Positions 42,750-51,160 of a DNA stretch of 64,000 nt are shown here, one piece after another (the stretch's first letter is position 1; each line of letters opens with the position of its first letter). Position numbers and translations under genes: made by a program. The DNA is from Nocardioides sp. 503 (lineage in GTDB: Bacteria > Actinomycetota > Actinomycetes > Propionibacteriales > Nocardioidaceae). The stretch spans positions 62,001 through 126,000 of the forward strand of contig NZ_SPUI01000007.1 of the NCBI RefSeq assembly GCF_004522095.1, given 5' to 3'. The notes beneath the pieces are model-generated. The model searched no databases. It had not been told where the DNA came from and saw nothing but the letters and a program-made list of their open reading frames with translations.

Positions 42750-43918
42750 CCCTGGCGTACGGCGAGCAGCTCGCCGACGCGCCGCAGGCCGTCGAGGTCG
42801 TGGACGTCGCCGGCGAGCGCCGGGACGACCGCGGTCGCGACCTGCGGGTGCGCGGCGTCGAAGCGCCGCCGCAGGCGGGCCTCCCGCTCCACGAGGCGGG
42901 TCTGGTCGGCGTGCAGGCGCAGCATGCCCGCCGTCGACGAGTGCGGGTCCTCGCGCCGCAGGCGCTCGGCCGCCGCCATCGCCTCGTCGGCCGACACGGT
43001 GCCTGCCGGCACCGGGCTGGCGCGGTTGACGATGAGCCCGGCCAGCGGCATCCGGTCCTCGCTGAGCCGCTCGACGAAGTAGGCCGCCTCGCGCAGGGCG
43101 TCGGGCTCCGGCGCGGCGACGACCAGGAAGGCGGTGCCCTCGGCCTGGAGCAGGGCGTAGGTCTTCTGCGCGCGCTGGCGGAAGCCGCCGAAGACGGTGT
43201 CCAGCGCCGCCACGAACGTCTGCAGGTCGCGCAGCACCTGCGCGCCGAGGATTCGGGTCATGGCGTTGGTGATGATGCCCAGACCCGCGGTCATCAGGCG
43301 CGCCGGTCCGCGCGCCGGCGCGAGCATCAGCCGGATGAACCGGCCGTCCAGGAAGCTCGACAGCCGCTCGGGGGCGTCGAGGAAGTCCAGCGCCGAGCGC
43401 GAGGGCGGGGTGTCGACGACGATCAGGTCGTAGGTGCCGTCGGCGACCGACGTGCCGTGGATCTGCCCGAGCTTCTCCATCGCCATGTACTCCTGCGTGC
43501 CCGCGAACGAGCTGGAGAGGGCGATGTAGAAGGGGTTCTGCAGGATCTGCGCCGCCTTGTCGGGGCTCGCCTGGCTCTCGACCACCTCGTCGAAGGTGCG
43601 CTTCATGTCCAGCATCATCGCGTCGAGCCGGCCGCCGTCCGCCGTGTCGATGTCGGCGACGGGGCGCGGGGTGTTGTCGAGCTCGGCGATGCCCATCGAC
43701 TGCGCCAGGCGACGCGCGGGGTCGATCGTCAGCACGACCACCTTGCGACCCCGCTCGGCCGCACGCAGGGCGAGCGCCGCCGACGTCGTGGTCTTGCCGA
43801 CGCCGCCGGAGCCGCAGCACACGATGATCCCCGTGGCGGGGTCGTCGAGAAGGGCGTCGACGTCGAGGGCCGGGGCGCGGGTGCCGCGCGGGCCGACGCG
43901 GGTGCGGCTCTTGGTCAT
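42746..43918 (-). CDS. ArsA/Get3-type anion-transporting ATPase, second of pair
   Basis: A 390-residue P-loop ATPase with deviant Walker A 'CGSGGVGKTTTSAALAL' (about 35-51), the ArsA-type 'LTIDPARRLAQSMG' switch region and 'LIVVDTPPSRSALDFLDAP' (switch II/Walker B). It matches mycobacterial Rv3680 in position and architecture, where the pair with Rv3679 forms a heterodimer. The start ATG overlaps the upstream gene by 4 nt. Probably moves membrane-targeted cargo or an anion; substrate not visible from sequence. No ArsB-like pump is nearby. Confidence 0.88.
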   Translation of the reverse strand: MTKSRTRVGPRGTRAPALDVDALLDDPATGIIVCCGSGGVGKTTTSAALALRAAERGRKVVVLTIDPARRLAQSMGIAELDNTPRPVADIDTADGGRLDAMMLDMKRTFDEVVESQASPDKAAQILQNPFYIALSSSFAGTQEYMAMEKLGQIHGTSVADGTYDLIVVDTPPSRSALDFLDAPERLSSFLDGRFIRLMLAPARGPARLMTAGLGIITNAMTRILGAQVLRDLQTFVAALDTVFGGFRQRAQKTYALLQAEGTAFLVVAAPEPDALREAAYFVERLSEDRMPLAGLIVNRASPVPAGTVSADEAMAAAERLRREDPHSSTAGMLRLHADQTRLVEREARLRRRFDAAHPQVATAVVPALAGDVHDLDGLRRVGELLAVRQG

Positions 43919-44916
43919 GAGCTCATCCCCTGCGCCCGCAGGCTCGCGGCCAGCTCGTAGAGCGCGCCGAGGTCGACGCCCTGGGCCAGCCGGGGCAGCT
44001 CGTAGGTCGGGACGCCGAGCCCACCGACCAGCACGCGCTGGGAGTCCTCGAGCGCGCGGCGCTCCGCGTGGTCGCGGGCCTCGGCGAGCAGGCCGTCGAC
44101 CAGGCCGGTGTCGGCCTCGATCCCGGCGGCCTCGAGGTCGGAGGCCACGCGGGCGCGGTCGAGGGTGCCGGCCCGGGCGACGGCGAGGTCCTCGGCCGAG
44201 AGGTCCTGGGGTCGCACGAGGTTGACGACCACCCCGCCCACCGGGAGGTCCGCCTCGCGCAGCTGGGCGATGCCGTCGGCGGTCTCCTGCACGGGCATCT
44301 CCTCCAGGACCGTCACCAGGTGCACCGCGGTCCGCGGCGAGCGGAACAGCGTCATCATCGTGTCGGACTGCGACTTGATCGGTCCGACCTTCGCCAGGCC
44401 GGCGAGCTCGTTGCTGACGTTGAGGAACTGCACGATGCGACCGGTGGGTGGGCCGTCGAGCACGACGGCGTCGTACTGGATGGCGCCCTTGTTGCGGCTG
44501 TTGCGCTGGACCGCCTCGAAGACCTTGCCGGTCAGCAGGACGTCGCGCACGCCCGGAGCGATCGTGGTGGCGAACTCGATGACGCCGAAGCGGTCCAGGG
44601 CGCGGCCGGCGCGACCGAGCTTGTAGTAGAGGGAGAGGTACTCCAGCAGCGCGGCCTCAGGGTCGATGTGCAGCGCGTGCACGACACCCGGCTCGCCGTC
44701 GGCGCCCGGCAGCCCGGTGGTGAGGCGCCGCTCCTCGGGGGGCAGCGGGTCGACGTCGAACATCCGAGCGATGCCCTGGCGGCCCTCGACCTCGCAGAGC
44801 AGGACGTTCTTGCCGCTGTCGGCGAGCGCCAGGGCGAGCGCCGCGGCGACCGTGGACTTGCCCGTGCCGCCCTTGCCGGTCACGACGTGCAGTCGCACCT
44901 TCGGCCAGTCGCTCAC
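43915..44916 (-). CDS. ArsA/Get3-type anion-transporting ATPase, first of pair
   Basis: A 333-residue partner of the preceding ATPase with deviant Walker A 'TGKGGTGKSTVAAALALAL' and Walker B-like 'YDAVVLDGPPTGRIVQFLN'. A 'CEVEGRQGIARMFDV' stretch follows the first strand. Corresponds to Rv3679. GTG 44916 follows TAGGCT after 7 nt, so the operon of both ATPases is read from a leaderless mRNA. Confidence 0.88.
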   Translation of the reverse strand: MSDWPKVRLHVVTGKGGTGKSTVAAALALALADSGKNVLLCEVEGRQGIARMFDVDPLPPEERRLTTGLPGADGEPGVVHALHIDPEAALLEYLSLYYKLGRAGRALDRFGVIEFATTIAPGVRDVLLTGKVFEAVQRNSRNKGAIQYDAVVLDGPPTGRIVQFLNVSNELAGLAKVGPIKSQSDTMMTLFRSPRTAVHLVTVLEEMPVQETADGIAQLREADLPVGGVVVNLVRPQDLSAEDLAVARAGTLDRARVASDLEAAGIEADTGLVDGLLAEARDHAERRALEDSQRVLVGGLGVPTYELPRLAQGVDLGALYELAASLRAQGMSS

Positions 44917-44923
44917 ACCTCAG

Positions 44924-44929
44924 AGCCTA
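44924..44929 (-). promoter_or_regulatory. -10 box of a leaderless promoter for the ArsA pair
   Basis: TAGGCT (minus strand), 7 nt from GTG 44916. Confidence 0.6.
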
Positions 44930-44957
44930 GTGAGTCGGCCCAGCGGCGGGATCGGCC

Positions 44958-45716
44958 CTAGCGGCGCAGCATGCGGGTGAGGTCGTGCGCGGCCTGGAGG
45001 AGGACGGCCCCCAGCTCGCGCCGGCGGTCCTCGCCGAAGCGCTGCTCGATGCCGGTGAGGCTCAGCGCCCACGCGGGCCGGTCCTGGCCGTCGAAGACCG
45101 CCGCCCCCATGCCCCAGCTGCCGGGCACGATCAGGCCCGGGTTGACTGCGTAGCCCTCGCCGCGGGTCGCGGCCACCCGCTCCCTCACCCGGTCGGCGCG
45201 GTGCTGCTCGCCGTACGACGCCGCCAGGTCGGTGCGGGCGAGGAAGTCGTCGACCTCGGGGTCGGGCAGGTAGGCCAGCACCGCCATCCCGGCCGACGCC
45301 ACGCCCAGCGGGAAGCGGGTCCCCTCGGCGAGCACGTGGGAGCGGATCGGGAAGCTGCCGTCCTCGCGGACCAGGCAGATCGTCTCGTCGCCGCGGCGGG
45401 CGGAGAAGAACGCGCTCTCGGCCGTGGCCACCGCCAGCCTGCGGACGACCGGCTGCGCGAGCGCCGTGACGTCGTAGCGGGCGGAGGCCGCCGCGCCGAG
45501 GAGGTAGAGCTCGGGCCCGAGCAGCCACCGCCCGGTCGCCTCGTCGCGCTCGAGCAGGCCCTCGGCCTGCAGGGAGGCGAGCAGCCGGTGCGCCGTGGGG
45601 CGGGCCAGCGAGGTGGCCCGGGCGAGCGCCGAGGTCGACGCGCCGTCGGGCTCACGGGCCGAGACCGCGCGCAGCAGGGCGCCGGCGCGGCCCACGACGT
45701 CGACCGGGGCGTTCAC
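44958..45716 (-). CDS. IclR-family regulator
   Basis: A 252-residue IclR protein. N-terminal winged HTH 'GASTSALARATSLARPTAHRLLASLQAEGLLERDEATGRW', then the ligand-binding domain 'LYLLGAAASARYDVTALAQPVVRRLAVATAESAFFS' with 'GWAV'-like 'EGYAVNPGLIVPGSWGMGAAVFD' near the end. GTG 45716 is fixed by TAGCGT 7 nt upstream (leaderless). It diverges from the CoA-transferase genes, the arrangement of PcaR/Pob-type control of 3-oxoacid pathways, so it probably regulates them. Confidence 0.88.
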   Translation of the reverse strand: MNAPVDVVGRAGALLRAVSAREPDGASTSALARATSLARPTAHRLLASLQAEGLLERDEATGRWLLGPELYLLGAAASARYDVTALAQPVVRRLAVATAESAFFSARRGDETICLVREDGSFPIRSHVLAEGTRFPLGVASAGMAVLAYLPDPEVDDFLARTDLAASYGEQHRADRVRERVAATRGEGYAVNPGLIVPGSWGMGAAVFDGQDRPAWALSLTGIEQRFGEDRRRELGAVLLQAAHDLTRMLRR

Positions 45717-45723
45717 TGGATGG

Positions 45724-45729
45724 ACGCTA
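45724..45729 (-). promoter_or_regulatory. -10 box of a leaderless promoter for the IclR gene
   Basis: TAGCGT on the minus strand, 7 nt from GTG 45716. Confidence 0.55.
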
Positions 45730-45818
45730 CCGGAGGCGGTGGTCCACTGTGCGAGTGATGCGCGTCTGGTGGGTGGCCACCCGTTGACGGGCGGGACCCG
45801 GATGGATTGGATCGGCCC

Positions 45819-46607
45819 ATGGACAAAGTGGTCACCTCCGCGGCCGAGGCCGTGGCCGACATCCCCTCCGGGGCGACGCTCTCGGTGGGCGGGTTCGGAC
45901 TCTGCGGGATCCCGTCCGTGCTCATCGACGCGCTGCTCAGCGCCGGCGTCGACGAGCTCGAGGCGGTGTCCAACAACTGCGGCGTCGACGACTGGGGCCT
46001 GGGCCGGCTCCTCGCCGAGCGTCGGATCCGGCGGATGATCTCCTCCTACGTCGGGGAGAACAAGGAGTTCGCGCGCCAGTACCTCTCGGGCGAGCTCGAG
46101 GTCGAGCTCACCCCGCAGGGCACGCTCGCGGAGCGGATGCGTGCCGGCGGCTCCGGCATCCCGGCGTTCTTCACCGCCACCGGGTCGGGCACGCAGGTCG
46201 CCGACGGCGGCCTGCCGTGGCGCTACGACGACGCCGGCAACGTCGTCGTCTCCTCGCCGCCCAAGCAGATCCAGACGTTCGAGACCGCCGAGGGTCCGCG
46301 CGAGTTCGTGCTGGAGCACGCGATCGTGGCCGACTTCGGCCTGGTGCGCGCCTGGAAGGGCGACCGCCACGGCAACCTCGTCTACCGCGACTCCGCCCGC
46401 AACTTCAACCCGCTCGCGGCGATGTGCGGACGCGTCACCATCGCGGAGGTCGAGGAGCTCGTGGAGCCCGGCGAGATCGACCCCAACCACGTGCACACCC
46501 CCGGGGTCTTCGTGCAGCGCGTCGTCGCGCTGACGCCCGATCAGGCCGCCGACAAGCGGATCGAGAAGCGCACCGTGCGCACCCGAGCGGCAGGAGCCGG
46601 AGCATGA
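45819..46607 (+). CDS. 3-oxoacid CoA-transferase subunit A
   Basis: A 262-residue family I CoA-transferase alpha subunit: 'DIPSGATLSVGGFGLCGIPSVLIDAL' is the family motif, 'VSNNCGVDDWGLGRL' the oxyanion loop. Succinyl-CoA:3-oxoacid (acetoacetate or 3-oxoadipate) transferase; which acid is not decided by sequence. ATG 45819 is preferred over the in-frame codon at 45807. Overlaps subunit B by 4 nt. Confidence 0.92.
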   Translation: MDKVVTSAAEAVADIPSGATLSVGGFGLCGIPSVLIDALLSAGVDELEAVSNNCGVDDWGLGRLLAERRIRRMISSYVGENKEFARQYLSGELEVELTPQGTLAERMRAGGSGIPAFFTATGSGTQVADGGLPWRYDDAGNVVVSSPPKQIQTFETAEGPREFVLEHAIVADFGLVRAWKGDRHGNLVYRDSARNFNPLAAMCGRVTIAEVEELVEPGEIDPNHVHTPGVFVQRVVALTPDQAADKRIEKRTVRTRAAGAGA

Positions 46608-47230
46608 GCTGGACCCGCGAGGAGATGGCCGCGCGCGCGGCCTCCGAGCTGACCGACGGCTCCTACGTCAACCTCGGGATCGGCCTGCCGACCCTGGTGC
46701 CCAACTACGTCGACGACGACGTGGAGCTCGTGCTCCAGTCGGAGAACGGCATCCTCGGCGTGGGCGCCTACCCCTGGGAGGGCGAGGAGGACGCCGACCT
46801 CATCAACGCCGGCAAGGAGACCGTCACGCTGCGGCGCGGCGCGAGCTTCTTCGACTCCGCCACGTCGTTCGGCATGATCCGCGGCGGCAAGATCGACGCC
46901 GCGATCCTCGGCGCGATGCAGGTCTCGGCCCGCGGCGACATCGCCAACTGGATGATCCCGGGCAAGATGGTCAAGGGCATGGGCGGCGCGATGGACCTGG
47001 TCCACGGCGCCAAGCGGGTGATCGTCCTGATGGAGCACGTCGCCAAGGACGGCACCTACAAGATCGTCGAGGAGTGCTCGCTGCCCTACACCGGCCGCGG
47101 CGTCGTCCAGCGGATCATCACCGACCTGTGCGTCATCGACGTGACCCCGGAAGGCCTGAGGCTCGTCGAGCTGGCTCCCGGTGTCACCGAGGACGAGGTC
47201 CGCGAGAAGACCGAGCCCGCGCTGCTGTAG
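46604..47230 (+). CDS. 3-oxoacid CoA-transferase subunit B
   Basis: A 208-residue beta subunit with the catalytic Glu in 'LQSENGILGVGAYP', 'NLGIGLPTLVPNYV' and 'GGKIDAAILGAMQVSARGDIANWMIPGKMVKGMGGAMDLV', all strongly conserved. Works with subunit A to activate a 3-oxoacid as CoA ester. ATGA coupling at 46604-46607. Confidence 0.94.
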   Translation: MSWTREEMAARAASELTDGSYVNLGIGLPTLVPNYVDDDVELVLQSENGILGVGAYPWEGEEDADLINAGKETVTLRRGASFFDSATSFGMIRGGKIDAAILGAMQVSARGDIANWMIPGKMVKGMGGAMDLVHGAKRVIVLMEHVAKDGTYKIVEECSLPYTGRGVVQRIITDLCVIDVTPEGLRLVELAPGVTEDEVREKTEPALL

Positions 47231-47305
47231 CACGGCGGCTTCCCGGCGGATGGGGGGACAGTCCGCCGATGTCACGTAGCGGACGGGCTGTCTCGTCACC
47301 AGGGC

Positions 47306-47719
47306 ATGGACACCACGACGCACACGGCGGCAGCGGGAGTGCTCACGGCAGCGGCGGTCTACGTCGGCGCGTGGGCCTCGCTGGCACCCCGCTCCTTCTA
47401 CGACGACTTCCCCGGGCTGAACCGGATGTGGGTCGGGGGCGACGGGCCCTACAACGAGCACCTCGTCCGCGACGTGGGCGGGCTGTACCTCGCGCTCGCG
47501 GCGGCCGGCCTCCTCGGTCTGCTCTGGGGCGGGTCCCACGTGACGACGCTGCTCGGCGCCGCCTGGACGGTGTTCTCCGTGCCGCACCTGGGCTACCACG
47601 GCCACCACCTCGCCGAGATGGACACCCTGGACGCCGTCGGCAACGTCGTGACGCTGGGTGGGACGCTGGTCCTGGCACTGCTCCTGCTCGTGCCGGCGCG
47701 GAAGGAGGCGCAGCGATGA
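47306..47719 (+). CDS. Four-helix membrane protein of unknown function (137 aa)
   Basis: About four membrane helices ('AAAGVLTAAAVYVGAWASL', 'VGGLYLALAAAGLLGLLW', 'VTTLLGAAWTVFSVPHLG', 'AVGNVVTLGGTLVLALLLL') and a short His-rich loop ('LGYHGHHLAEMD') that could bind a metal. It starts a three-gene operon with an SDR-like protein and an ECF41-type sigma factor, overlapping the SDR gene by 4 nt. No family name assigned. Confidence 0.7.
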   Translation: MDTTTHTAAAGVLTAAAVYVGAWASLAPRSFYDDFPGLNRMWVGGDGPYNEHLVRDVGGLYLALAAAGLLGLLWGGSHVTTLLGAAWTVFSVPHLGYHGHHLAEMDTLDAVGNVVTLGGTLVLALLLLVPARKEAQR

Positions 47720-48444
47720 GGATCGCCGTGGCCGGTGGCACCGGCGTCGTCGGCCGCCACGTCGTCGAGGTGGCCCGCGAGCGCGGGCACGACGTGGTCG
47801 TGCTGTCGCGCTCGGAGGGCGTCGACCTGACCACCGGCGCCGGGCTGGCCGAGCGGCTGGCTCGCGTCGACGCCGTCATCGACACCGCCAACCAGGCGGC
47901 GCAGAAGCGGGTGGACTCCGAGGCGTTCTTCGGCGGCGTGACCCGCACCCTCCTGGACGCCGAGGCGGCCGCCGGCGTGCGCCACCACGTCGTGCTCTCG
48001 ATCGTGGGGATCGACGACGTCGACTCTGGCTACTACGCCGGCAAGCGACTGCAGGAGCGCCTCGTCGCCGAGGGGCCGGTGCCGTGGAGCGTGCTCCGCG
48101 CGACCCAGTTCCACGAGTTCGCCGAGCAGGCGCTCCACTTCATGCGGGTCGGGCCGTTCTCGCTGGTGCCGCGGATGCTCAGCCAGCCGGTCGCGGCTCG
48201 CGAGGTGGCCGAGGCGCTGATGGCCCTGGCCGAGGGCGAGCCGGCCGGCCGGGCTCCCGAGCTCGCCGGCCCCGAGCGGCTCCAGGTGGTCGACCTCGCC
48301 CGCCGGGTCGCGCGCGGGCGACGCGTCGTCCCGGTGCGGGTGCCGGGCGCCGCCGGGAGGGCGATGCGCTCCGGCGCGCTGCTGCCCCAGTCCGACGGCC
48401 CCCGCGGCACCCTGACCTTCGACGCGTGGCTGGCCGGCCGGTGA
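47716..48444 (+). CDS. NAD(P)-binding NmrA/SDR-like protein
   Basis: A 242-residue atypical SDR: 'IAVAGGTGVVGRHVVEVARERGHDVVVLSRS' is the nucleotide motif, 'VDAVIDTANQAA' and 'YYAGKRLQERLV' carry the YxxxK. The C-terminal half has 'VLRATQFHEFAEQAL' as in NmrA/epimerase-like sensors. Such SDRs are typical partners of ECF41 sigma factors. Overlaps the sigma factor by 4 nt (GTGA). Confidence 0.85.
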   Translation: MRIAVAGGTGVVGRHVVEVARERGHDVVVLSRSEGVDLTTGAGLAERLARVDAVIDTANQAAQKRVDSEAFFGGVTRTLLDAEAAAGVRHHVVLSIVGIDDVDSGYYAGKRLQERLVAEGPVPWSVLRATQFHEFAEQALHFMRVGPFSLVPRMLSQPVAAREVAEALMALAEGEPAGRAPELAGPERLQVVDLARRVARGRRVVPVRVPGAAGRAMRSGALLPQSDGPRGTLTFDAWLAGR

Positions 48445-49310
48445 CCGACCTCCTCGCGGCGGCGTACGACGCCGAGCGGCCCCGGCTGGTCCGCGTCGCC
48501 TACGCCATCCTCGGCAGCCACGCCGAGGCCGAGGACGTGGTCGCGGACTGCTGGCTGCGGCTGGTCGGCGCCGACGAGCGCGAGTCGGTGCGCGACGTCG
48601 CTGCGTGGGCGACGGTGACCGTCGCTCGAGCGGCGCTCGACGTGCTCCGCTCCGCGCGCGTGCGCCGGGAGTCGTACGTCGGTCCGTGGCTCCCCGAGCC
48701 CGTCGTCGTCGTCCCCGATGCCGCCGACCGGGTCAGCCTGGACGACTCGGTGCGCTACGCGCTGCTGGTCGCGCTGGAGCGGCTGACACCCGCGGAGCGG
48801 ACCGCGTGGGTGCTGCACGACATCTTCGAGATGCCCTTCGACGAGGTCGCCGAGGCCGTCGGGCGTACGCCGGTCGCAGTGCGCCAGCTGGCCCGCAGGG
48901 CGCGGCAGCACGTCGCCGACGGCACACCCCGGGTCGCGGTCGACGCCGGCACCCACGACCGCGTGGTCGGGGCCTTCCTCGGCGCGGCCGCCGGGGGAGA
49001 CCTGGCCGGGCTGGTCCGCCTGCTCGACCCGTCCGTCGTGCTCACCAGCGACGGCGGCGGGGTCGTCAACGCCGCGCGCCGGCCGGTGCTCGGTCCCGAC
49101 CGCGTGGCCCGGTTCTTCGCCGGCGTCGCCCGCAAGGAGGGTCAGGTGGAGATCGTCGAGATCAACGGCCGTACCGGCCTGACCTTCCGCGTCGGCGGCC
49201 GGCTGCACTCGGTCGTGTCGTTCACCGTCGACGGCGAGCAGATCACCCGCATCGACATGGTTCTCGCGCCCGACAAGCTGGCCGGGGTGCCGTCCGCGCC
49301 GACCGCCTGA
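48441..49310 (+). CDS. ECF41-type (SigJ-like) sigma factor with SnoaL-like C-terminal domain
   Basis: A 289-residue sigma factor: region 2 'YAILGSHAEAEDVVADCWLRL', region 4 'LTPAERTAWVLHDIFEMPFDEVAEAVGRTPVAVRQLARRAR', and a C-terminal SnoaL-like NTF2 fold ('DRVVGAFLGAAAGGDLAGLVRLLDPSVVL'). ECF41 marks are seen: 'WLPEP' in the linker, 'DGGG' and 'PDKL' in the tail. The tail replaces an anti-sigma factor and modulates activity. It probably controls the two genes upstream, as ECF41 factors control a neighbouring oxidoreductase. Confidence 0.9.
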   Translation: MTDLLAAAYDAERPRLVRVAYAILGSHAEAEDVVADCWLRLVGADERESVRDVAAWATVTVARAALDVLRSARVRRESYVGPWLPEPVVVVPDAADRVSLDDSVRYALLVALERLTPAERTAWVLHDIFEMPFDEVAEAVGRTPVAVRQLARRARQHVADGTPRVAVDAGTHDRVVGAFLGAAAGGDLAGLVRLLDPSVVLTSDGGGVVNAARRPVLGPDRVARFFAGVARKEGQVEIVEINGRTGLTFRVGGRLHSVVSFTVDGEQITRIDMVLAPDKLAGVPSAPTA

Positions 49311-49339
49311 GGGTCGCGGCCGCAGGTCAGCTCCCGACG
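49294..49339 (+). repeat. Direct repeat, left copy (46 bp)
   Basis: Identical over 46 bases to 50441-50486. This copy covers the last codons and stop of the sigma-factor gene. Together they bracket the segment holding the secreted protein. Confidence 0.85.
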
Positions 49340-49380
49340 AACGTGCACAGGTCGTCGCCGCCCCTGTGAACGCGGTCGCG

Positions 49381-50217
49381 TCAGCAGACCTTGGCAGTTG
49401 CGCCAGGCTGGCTGGCGACCACCCAGGAGTTCTCGTTCTTCGTCCACTGGAAGCTCACGGAGTAAGGGCCCACGCCGACGCCGTTGATCCCTGTCTCGTC
49501 CCACGAGTGACCGAACTTGGCGAAGCCGTACACGGTCTTGCACTTGCCCGACTTCTTGAAGCTGATCACCTGCTGCCCTCGAGCAGAGTTGATGGCTACG
49601 CCAATCCCGGAGCCGTCGCATCCCGTCCGCGTGGCCTTGTCCTGGAACCGGTAGCCCACTCCCGATGCGTTGGCGTCGGCGGCGTTGGCAACGGTCCACG
49701 ACTTGCCGCCGGAGTACATCACGGTCAGCGAGTAGCCCGTCAGCAGCAGCCCCTTGTTGAAGCTCGTCCCGAAACCGTCGTTGCCGCCGAGATTCCTCCA
49801 CCCGCACGTGGAGGACATGCCGTCGTTCTTGTACGACTCGTTGACCCACTTCCACTTGCTGATCGCGTAGTAGCGCGCCGCTTGGCGGTCCCAGTAGATG
49901 CTCGGCGGAGTCACCTTGACCGCTGAGTTCGAGCTCCTGAGATGCGCGCCTCGGTCGCCGGCGGTCCCGTGGTCGATACGGACAAGACAGAGCTTCGAGG
50001 CGAGTGACCTGTCGATGGCCCGCTCCGAGAATCCGCGGGCGGTCAAGCGCGCCACGAGGCCATCGACGACCGTGGCCCCCCTCGTGGCGGGAGGCGAGTC
50101 GCAGGCGCCACGCGCACTGTCGGGCGCTGCCGAGTGCGCCGGCACGGCCACCAGAGTCATCGCTACGCAGCTAGCAGTCGCGGCGGCAGCCTGAACAAGC
50201 TTGAGGCAGATACGCAT
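49381..50217 (-). CDS. Secreted protein of unknown function (278 aa)
   Basis: ATG 50217 is preceded by GGAAGG at 6 nt, which decides against the ATG two codons upstream. A Sec signal peptide is evident ('LVQAAAATASCVAMTLVAVPAHSA'). A helical stretch ('VDGLVARLTARGFSERAIDRSL') then leads to an aromatic-rich domain with Trp/Tyr/Gly repeats ('WDRQAARYYAISKWKWVNESY', 'MYSGGKSWTVANA') and paired Cys. It may be cell-wall-acting or toxin-like, but no family is recognised. Base composition is lower in GC than its neighbours, and the gene lies between 46-bp direct repeats, so recent acquisition is likely. Confidence 0.7.
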   Translation of the reverse strand: MRICLKLVQAAAATASCVAMTLVAVPAHSAAPDSARGACDSPPATRGATVVDGLVARLTARGFSERAIDRSLASKLCLVRIDHGTAGDRGAHLRSSNSAVKVTPPSIYWDRQAARYYAISKWKWVNESYKNDGMSSTCGWRNLGGNDGFGTSFNKGLLLTGYSLTVMYSGGKSWTVANAADANASGVGYRFQDKATRTGCDGSGIGVAINSARGQQVISFKKSGKCKTVYGFAKFGHSWDETGINGVGVGPYSVSFQWTKNENSWVVASQPGATAKVC

Positions 50218-50336
50218 GTGCATCCTTCCGAGAGAGGACACGTCATGGGTCCCGTCGGGGCGACCCTGGGGCGCGGCACTGGAACGGCAGTCTTGGTCGG
50301 GGGGTCCCAGCGTGTCAAGCATCCGAGCCAGGCCGC

Positions 50337-50440
50337 TCAGCCCTTCGGAGGCTGGGCCCGCGCGGTGGCGCCGCCGCGCTCGACCCAGGCCAGGAGCTCG
50401 GCCTCGGGGCCCAGCACCTCGGGGCCGACTCGGAGCCAGG
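50337..50440 (-). pseudogene. C-terminal gene fragment, copy 1
   Basis: Minus-strand reading gives 'AAWLRVGPEVLGPEAELLAW' and then 'VERGGATARAQPPKG' with a stop at 50337-50339. It is about 91% identical (9 differences in 104, counted by hand) to the segment at 61346-61449. It resembles the end (WCX part) of WYL-domain regulators, tentatively; the rest of the gene is missing. The identity ends where the 46-bp direct repeat begins. Confidence 0.55.
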
Positions 50441-50486
50441 CCGCGCCGACCGCCTGAGGGTCGCGGCCGCAGGTCAGCTCCCGACG
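50441..50486 (+). repeat. Direct repeat, right copy (46 bp)
   Basis: Perfect copy of 49294-49339. It reaches into the last codons of the GntR gene (stop at 50474-50476 on the minus strand). It contains a duplicate of the last few codons and stop of the sigma gene. Confidence 0.85.
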
Positions 50487-51154
50487 GTGGCGTCCTCGTT
50501 GCGGGTGCTGATGAAGAGGTCGGTCGTCAGCTGGATGTGAGCCGTGATCAGGCGGTCGCAGGCGTCGGCGTCGCGGGCGACGGCCGCCTCGGCGATCATC
50601 CGGTGCTCGCCCTCGACGTCGCGGGGAGAGCTCACCTCGCCGGCGCGCGACCAGCAGCGGTAGACGTCGAAGATCGAGCGGAGCTTGGCGGCCACGTCGG
50701 TGAGGTAGGGGTTGCCGCAGCCCTGGAGCAGGACCAGGTGGAAGCGGTCATGCAGGGTCATCCACTCCTGGTTGAGGTCGCCGTCGACGTAGCGCGGTGT
50801 GCGTGCCAGCGCGTGGTGCGCGGCGACGACGTCGGACTCCCAGGAGACGTCCCCGACGCCGGTCGCCTGGCGCAGGACCATGGTCTCGATCGCGATCCGG
50901 GCGCGGGTGAGCTGCTCGAGGTCCTCCACCGAGACCGACACGACGCGGTAGCCGAGCTGGGACTCCGAGGTGGCCAGCCCCTGCTCGACGAGGCGGGGCA
51001 GCACCTCGCGCAGCACGCCGGTGCTGACCTGGTAGCGCTCACCGAGGTCGGCGAAGCCGAGCTTGGACCCGGGCTCGACGTGGCCGTTGAGGATGTCGTT
51101 GCGCAGTCGCAGCATCGTCGCATCCGCGCGGGTGAGGCCGGTGGTCCGAGGCAT
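50474..51154 (-). CDS. GntR/FCD-family regulator of the catabolic operon
   Basis: A 226-residue FadR-subfamily regulator. Winged HTH: 'LRNDILNGHVEPGSKLGFADLGERYQVSTGVLREVLPRLVEQGL'. FCD domain: 'ARIAIETMVLRQAT', 'LHDRFHLVLLQGCGNPYL' and 'EHRMIAEAAVARDADACDRLITAHIQ', with Asp/His residues for metal or acid binding. Divergent from the large catabolic operon, and a palindrome lies inside its own promoter, so it probably represses both. ATG 51154 is favoured over an upstream TTG because of the promoter spacing. Confidence 0.88.
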   Translation of the reverse strand: MPRTTGLTRADATMLRLRNDILNGHVEPGSKLGFADLGERYQVSTGVLREVLPRLVEQGLATSESQLGYRVVSVSVEDLEQLTRARIAIETMVLRQATGVGDVSWESDVVAAHHALARTPRYVDGDLNQEWMTLHDRFHLVLLQGCGNPYLTDVAAKLRSIFDVYRCWSRAGEVSSPRDVEGEHRMIAEAAVARDADACDRLITAHIQLTTDLFISTRNEDATVGS

Positions 51155-51160
51155 ACGAGC

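Noticed and set aside
45807..45818. Earlier start for the CoA-transferase alpha subunit
   Set aside because: The family's N-terminus begins at MDKVV (45819); the extra four codons have no ribosome site.
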